From a virus, in IMG/VR virus record IMGVR_UViG_3300036861_000304, positions 1 through 48,310 of that record: DNA of 48,310 bases. One strand, given 5' to 3'. Positions 44,636-48,310 of this stretch are shown one piece after another (position 1 is the first letter of the stretch; the number at the start of each line of letters is the position of its first letter). The translations under genes and the position numbers were made by a program. A model generated the notes under the pieces. That model ran no database searches. It worked only from the letters and a program-made list of their open reading frames with translations, and was not told where the DNA came from.

Positions 44636-45203
44636 GGTGCGCCTCCTTTTCGTCAGAAGCGGCAGAGTTCTGGACCAGCCACCGCCGCGAGTCGTCGTCC
44701 GCCTGCGCGAGGTTCCACCGCTCGACGTAGAAGCGGGCCTCCGCGACCGCCTCGCGTAGCCGCTCGTTCTCATCGTCCTCGGCGTTCGTGTGCTCGATGT
44801 ACCGGCGCACCGCATCCTGATCCAACATCGCGTGCGCGATCCGACTGCGATCGGCGCCGTTGAGAACCTCGCCGGCCCATCCGTTGATGAGCGCGCCTAG
44901 GGCCTCGTTCTCGGCCCGGAGACGGCCGGCGGCGCAGATAGCGTCCTGCGGGATCGGCTCACCGATCGCCTTGCAGAACCCCGACACGATCGCATCAAGC
45001 GTTCCGATCTGCTTAAGCAGCGTCTCCGGGCTGACGCCGTCTCCGTGCCCCTCGCCGATCTTCGGGACCGGCACGCCATCCCGAACGCACCGATCGCACA
45101 TCAGCGCATAGGACAGGTCGCGGTGATTGCCGCATCCGCGGCAGCAACCGTACTGGCCCTCTGCGGCCGAACGATCCGAAAGCGCCTCGCGATCTGCGCT
45201 CAT
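44628..45203 (-). CDS. hypothetical protein with zinc-ribbon start, 191 aa
   Basis: ATG 45203 overlaps the previous stop. The N-terminal YGCCRGCGNHRDLSYALMCD followed by RC gives a four-cysteine zinc ribbon. A long charged helical region follows (RYIEHTNAEDDENERLREAV). The N-terminal zinc with helical C-terminal half is a style common in phage small accessory proteins. Confidence 0.7.
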   Translation of the reverse strand: MSADREALSDRSAAEGQYGCCRGCGNHRDLSYALMCDRCVRDGVPVPKIGEGHGDGVSPETLLKQIGTLDAIVSGFCKAIGEPIPQDAICAAGRLRAENEALGALINGWAGEVLNGADRSRIAHAMLDQDAVRRYIEHTNAEDDENERLREAVAEARFYVERWNLAQADDDSRRWLVQNSAASDEKEAHRG

Positions 45204-45658
45204 CAGAGCCACCCGAACCGCGCAGCCGTCGACTTCAAGAGCCGCTTGATCTCATCGCCGTAGCCGAACCGCTCGGCGTTCTGCTCAATCGACCGGGCGA
45301 GATCGCCGTCAGCGTGCCGGAGCGTCGCGGCCTTCCAGTCGGCCAGCATCTCGATCACCTGCACGAGATCCATGTCGGCGATCCCGTTTCTGTGGTGTTC
45401 GGGGTGATGGTCGTTGTGGGCGTAGTGGTGCTGGAGGCCCTCGCCCATGCCTTCTAGGAACGCCTTGTACTCGGGGCTGCCGTACGTCGAGTCGCGCAAC
45501 TTCGGCGTGTACTCGTCGAAGATCGACACCTCTGGCTCCTCAAGCTTGGAGCGGTCGTGCTGGTTGCCGCGCCAGAGAAGATCGGCGGCGACGTCGCAGA
45601 GACGGGTCTGGACCTCGCGGATGTGCGCGATCGTGTCGGGGCGCGAGTCGTAGGTCAT
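45203..45658 (-). CDS. DUF5662 family protein, 151 aa
   Basis: ATG 45658 with AAGGAG upstream. The family pattern is complete: YDSRPDTIAHIREVQTRLCD, then HDRSKLEEPEVSIFDEYTPK, the histidine-rich HHYAHNDHHPEHHRNG, and VQVIEMLADWKAATLRHADG. These proteins are common in phages, and their conserved His/Asp suggests a metal-dependent activity that is, as far as I know, uncharacterised. Confidence 0.85.
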   Translation of the reverse strand: MTYDSRPDTIAHIREVQTRLCDVAADLLWRGNQHDRSKLEEPEVSIFDEYTPKLRDSTYGSPEYKAFLEGMGEGLQHHYAHNDHHPEHHRNGIADMDLVQVIEMLADWKAATLRHADGDLARSIEQNAERFGYGDEIKRLLKSTAARFGWL

Positions 45659-45867
45659 GGCGTCTCCTTGGGTGTCCAGATGGCCCACAGGCCGCACTCG
45701 GAGCACTGGCCCTGGTCGTGTGTCTCGGCGTACTTCTCGGCCCACTTGTGCCACGCGATGTAGCCAGACGGCTCGCTGTGCTCGTACGGGTGGACGCAGC
45801 CGTCCTTGCGGCGCTCGCGGGCGCGCTCGTCGTGCGCAAATCGTGAGGCGCTTCTGCTGGGACTCAC
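45655..45867 (-). CDS. small protein with CxxC, 70 aa
   Basis: GTG 45867 overlaps the previous stop (GTGA). An early cysteine (KDGCVHPYEHS) and a late GQCSECGLWAIWTPKE could form a zinc site. The middle is aromatic (YIAWHKWAEKYAETHD). Unknown function; it follows the broken DpdA-like gene. Confidence 0.65.
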   Translation of the reverse strand: MSPSRSASRFAHDERARERRKDGCVHPYEHSEPSGYIAWHKWAEKYAETHDQGQCSECGLWAIWTPKETP

Positions 45868-46597
45868 GCGACCGCCTCCCCGAACAGGCCGAGGCCGTCG
45901 ACGACACGAGAGCGCCACTGCATCGCCCACGTCCGGCAGTTCGCGCACGATCCGACATGGCTGCCGCCGCACATCTTCACGCGGTCGTGCTGCCACGCCA
46001 TCCGGCCTCGAGTCGACCAGGCCATGCTGTCTGCACTCGCCAACAAATGCCCGACGCGCGCAAGGCCAGCGGACTTCATCCCGAACCCGTGGAGCCTGAG
46101 ACCCGTATTGGCGAGCTCGTTCACGATCCGCGTGATCTCCGGCGCCCTCGACCGCCGGCAGACCGTGCCGAGACCGATTACCGGCTCAGCCCACAGATCC
46201 ACGCCAGCGTCCCGGTACAGGTCGATGCAGACGATGTAGTCGGGCAGATACTGCCCCTGGAGGACTGGCACGAACGGCCCGCGGTCCCGGATGGCGAGGT
46301 AGTTGGCGACGGTGCGGTCCTGGTGCTCCCGCACGGTCAAGCCGGTCTTCGCGGTCACGGTGGGCTCGCACATCCAATCCATCGGCGCAGCCCACTCGAG
46401 TCGGCCAACCTCAGCCTGGTAGCGGTCGACGGCTTCGACGTACTCGTTCTCGGTCGTCTTCCAGCCGAGTCGAGCGCCCACGAACCGCGAGCGACCGGCA
46501 GGGTCTTGTAGCCCTTCAGGCGCCGGTGGCTGATGAACAAGGGCACGTCCAGTTCCTCAAGCCAGTTCGGTCTGTGCGTTCCGAGAAAGAAGCGCAC
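45864..46597 (-). pseudogene. DpdA-like 7-deazapurine DNA-modification protein, frameshifted
   Basis: Homologous to the phage/bacterial DpdA-like (TGT-related) transglycosylases that exchange guanine in DNA for 7-deazaguanine derivatives. The N-terminal part is in one frame (FFLGTHRPNWLEELDVPLFI, then RRLKGYKTLPVARGSWALDS). The rest is in another (GWKTTENEYVEAVDRYQAEV, APMDWMCEP, REHQDRTVANYLAIR, PVLQGQYLPDYI, GLGTVCRR, LRLHGFG, SADSMAWS, HVGSCANC). Homologs I recall read WALDSGGFTELS; here WALDS joins GWKTT directly, so about 31 nt including the GGFTEL active-site loop are missing. The frame changes near 46465. GTG 46597 is assumed. Confidence 0.72.
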
Positions 46598-46877
46598 GGC
46601 GCCCCGCGGCGAGAAGGAGGACAGCGTTCGCGTACTTCTCGATGTGCCCCGAATCGCGGGCACCGACCAGCCCCTGTGCGACCTGATATGCGACCTCGAC
46701 CGCCTGGAAAGCGCTGGCAAACGCAACCGTCAGACCACGGCCCAAAGCCGAAACCGGGCGAGCTACAGAAGCGGCGCGCGTGGACGCAACGGCAGCTTCA
46801 GCCATTCGTTCAAGTGCCGTATCCCGCGCCAGGGCGTGATCCTGATTGCCGATGCGACCTTCATGCGCCCTCGACAT
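46557..46877 (-). CDS. hypothetical protein, 106 aa
   Basis: ATG 46877 shortly after the previous stop. Ala/Val-rich helix (AEAAVASTRAASVARPVSAL, then FASAFQAVEVAYQVAQGLVG). Overlaps the start of the DpdA-like gene by 41 nt. Weak RBS; ATG 46805 is an alternative start. Confidence 0.55.
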   Translation of the reverse strand: MSRAHEGRIGNQDHALARDTALERMAEAAVASTRAASVARPVSALGRGLTVAFASAFQAVEVAYQVAQGLVGARDSGHIEKYANAVLLLAAGRRALLSRNAQTELA

Positions 46878-46880
46878 TCC

Positions 46881-47162
46881 TCACTGCCCCCCAACGATGG
46901 ACTGAGCGCGCTCTCGCGCCGCCGCCCAACGGCCGAGCATGCCATCCGGGTCGTATTCGACCCACGACGCCAGATCGGCCGACGCCTCCAGCATTTCGCG
47001 CAACGCCCCTACGGCCCCCTGGGCTGTGGCGAAATCAGCGTCCACCTTCGCCGCCTCCAACGCCGCAAGCGCGTCGCCGGGCCGGAAGTTGCCGCGCTCG
47101 ACGGACCACACGGCCCGCTGGAAGCGCGCGATGTTCACGACGCAATGCTCGAGATCGCTCAT
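46881..47162 (-). CDS. hypothetical helical protein, 93 aa
   Basis: ATG 47162 forms TAATG with the integrase stop. Helical (SDLEHCVVNIARFQRAVWSV, then ADFATAQGAVGALREMLEAS). The QGAV-x-x-x-REML element has a weak parallel in 42540-42836. Translationally linked to the integrase, so it should be made with it. Confidence 0.7.
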   Translation of the reverse strand: MSDLEHCVVNIARFQRAVWSVERGNFRPGDALAALEAAKVDADFATAQGAVGALREMLEASADLASWVEYDPDGMLGRWAAARERAQSIVGGQ

Positions 47163-48310
47163 TAGGAGCCCACAGCCCTTCTCGCCGCCTCGAATGACCG
47201 GCCGAGCGCGTGCGTGTAGGTCTTGGTCGCCGTCTCCACCGTGTGACCGCTCATCGCCGCGAGATCCGCCGGATCGACCATCGCCGCCCGCAACAACGAA
47301 ACGTACGAATGCCGGAACTCGTGCGGCCTCGGATCGATCCCCGCGACCAACTGCCCCGGCACCCACACATCACGCCACCACGTCGGGTAATTCCACAGGC
47401 ACCCGCGAGGCGTCGGAAACAACAAACGGTCCGGATCCTGGCCTCGCATCACCATCGCGTCGATTCGCTTCGGCATCCGATCCAGCATCGCGAGCAGCTC
47501 GGGCGGAACCGGCACCGTCCGGCCAGCGTTCACCTCGCCGTGGTCGGTCTTCGTGCCCTGCATCATGCGGCCGAGGCTCACGGTCCAACCGATCCGCATC
47601 GTGCCCTCCGAGTAGCTCAAGTCGGAACGGCACAGCGCGAGCAACTCGCCCGCACGCAACCCGAGATCCGACAGGCACCGAACCATCGCCTCCGCGTACA
47701 CCGCGCGCCACGCCGCGAGCTCCGCGCCGCCCTTCTCCCCGCGAGCGCACGCGCGAGCGAACTCGTGCATCACTTGCCACTCGAACACGCGGACCGGCTT
47801 CGAGCCCTTCCGGATCCGCGGATCGTTCATGCGGATCTTCACGCCGCGGAACGGGTTCGAGACCGCGACCTCGTCATCGATCGCGTCCTCAGCCATCACC
47901 GCGAGCGTCCGAATGATGTTCAGCGCGCCCTCACGGGCACGGCCCTGCTCGCGGAGCATGTGGTCCACGAGCAGGTTCGCGTGACGCCGGCGCAACTGGT
48001 CGAACGGCCACTCGCGGAGCGGGGCGCCCTCCACCTTGATGTCGAGCACGGCGTGGACGCGGCTGTTGTTCGTGCGGTCCGTGACCTTCGCCCGGGGGTG
48101 AACGAGCGTCCACGTCGCCGCGTACCCGCCGAGCGTGTCCGGGCGAGTGGCACCCTTGTCCTCGCGCTCGTAAGCGGCGTCGATCGCGGCCTGCGCGTGC
48201 TTCTTGAGCCTGTGCGTACCTTTGATGTCCGGGGGCCAGCCGTACCTGCGCTTGCCCGTCTTGTCCGTCCACCTGGCCTTCCACACCCGCTCGCCGCTCG
48301 GGTTGGTGAA
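47162..48310 (-). CDS. int: tyrosine integrase, main part (N terminus at 157-1)
   Basis: The full protein is 392 residues when joined to bases 1-157. A core-binding domain is followed by the catalytic domain. The Arg of box I is in LRAGELLALCRSDL, the HxxR of box II is HEFRHSYVSLLRAAMVD, the second His is SGHTVETATK, and the nucleophile Tyr is in TKTYTHALG. Serves attP x attB recombination for lysogeny. The stop overlaps the next gene (TAATG) and the start is 11 bp from the excisionase-like gene, so no non-coding attP site lies beside it. Confidence 0.92.
   Translation of the reverse strand, partial: FTNPSGERVWKARWTDKTGKRRYGWPPDIKGTHRLKKHAQAAIDAAYEREDKGATRPDTLGGYAATWTLVHPRAKVTDRTNNSRVHAVLDIKVEGAPLREWPFDQLRRRHANLLVDHMLREQGRAREGALNIIRTLAVMAEDAIDDEVAVSNPFRGVKIRMNDPRIRKGSKPVRVFEWQVMHEFARACARGEKGGAELAAWRAVYAEAMVRCLSDLGLRAGELLALCRSDLSYSEGTMRIGWTVSLGRMMQGTKTDHGEVNAGRTVPVPPELLAMLDRMPKRIDAMVMRGQDPDRLLFPTPRGCLWNYPTWWRDVWVPGQLVAGIDPRPHEFRHSYVSLLRAAMVDPADLAAMSGHTVETATKTYTHALGRSFEAARRAVGS
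48184..48310. repeat. terminal direct repeat, right copy (circular overlap)
   Basis: Identical to bases 1-127; see the left copy. Removing one copy yields the 48,183-bp circular unit. Confidence 0.93.

Noticed and set aside
45546-45556. cttggagcggt as another motif copy
   Set aside because: Only the CTTGGA half matches, it lies well inside a coding gene, and no start follows at the right distance.
48184-48310. 127-bp direct terminal repeat as a physical phage end
   Set aside because: It lies inside the integrase gene and equals a standard assembler k-mer length; circular closure explains it better.
1-48310. CRISPR arrays, insertion sequences, retron or toxin-antitoxin locus
   Set aside because: I saw no regularly spaced repeats, transposase motifs, reverse transcriptase motifs or recognised toxin. 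The ribbon-helix-helix proteins have no toxin partner that I recognise.

Overview
This window is one circularly closed genome of a temperate, probably short-tailed (podovirus-like) bacteriophage with high GC content. Bases 1-127 are repeated exactly at 48184-48310. 127 is a common maximum k-mer length of de Bruijn assemblers, so the unit genome is most likely a 48,183-bp circle cut inside the integrase gene. Host: probably an actinobacterium. The GC bias and the host-like secreted proteins would fit Thermoleophilia/Solirubrobacterales, but this is inference only. No tape-measure, tail-tube or sheath gene is visible. A portal, an SU10-like capsid protein, a head-tail adaptor, a nozzle-like protein and very large internal-virion proteins point to a podovirus layout.

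Layout. (1) A leftward (minus) block starts at about 6.5 kb and runs through the contig junction. It holds an HNH protein, an amidase endolysin, two small holin-like proteins, a protein with an SSB-type C-terminal tip, a Rad52-like annealing protein, a PD-(D/E)XK exonuclease, an excisionase-like HTH protein and a tyrosine integrase. It continues from 47.2 kb down to about 40.3 kb through a broken DpdA-like 7-deazapurine DNA-modification gene, a DUF5662 protein, many very small zinc-binding proteins, an HNH-like protein and a RusA resolvase. Three further leftward units lie between 40.1 and 37.9 kb, ending with an HTH/AT-hook regulator. (2) A divergent region at 6.6-7.4 kb carries an initiator-like tRNA-Met(CAT) and strong hairpins. 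It is followed by a rightward operon (7.4-9.3 kb) of DNA-binding and small proteins. (3) A rightward transglycosylase/peptidase gene lies at 9.8-11.1 kb, followed by about 0.6 kb of non-coding DNA. (4) The leftward virion operon runs from 34.8 kb to 11.8 kb: ribbon-helix-helix and small zinc proteins, TerL, portal, decoration proteins, scaffold, major capsid, adaptor, nozzle, a C1q-like protein and internal virion proteins. A putative TerS lies separately upstream at 35.1-35.7 kb. (5) A rightward operon of small proteins at 35.9-37.7 kb ends at a strong terminator shared with the converging 37.9-38.4 kb gene. Genes are packed with ATGA, GTGA and TGATG overlaps, indicating translational coupling.

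The most interesting signal is a recurring 12-bp motif, GAGGGTTCCAAG, and close variants. At least 13 copies were found by eye, nearly all just upstream of genes and in the gene's orientation. In one class it sits 12-13 nt downstream of a -10 box (TAGGAT, TACCCT, TACGGT), at the presumed 5' end of the transcript. In the other it lies directly before the start codon. It resembles in position, but not in sequence, the start-associated sequences of cluster K mycobacteriophages. Two of these promoters also carry an 11-bp palindrome, CACGGWCCGTG, over the -35 region, which looks like a repressor operator. Other notable items are the DpdA-like gene that has lost its active-site loop through a frameshifting deletion, the phage initiator-like tRNA, two secreted proteins inside the virion operon, and a possible structured leader RNA at 11.3 kb.
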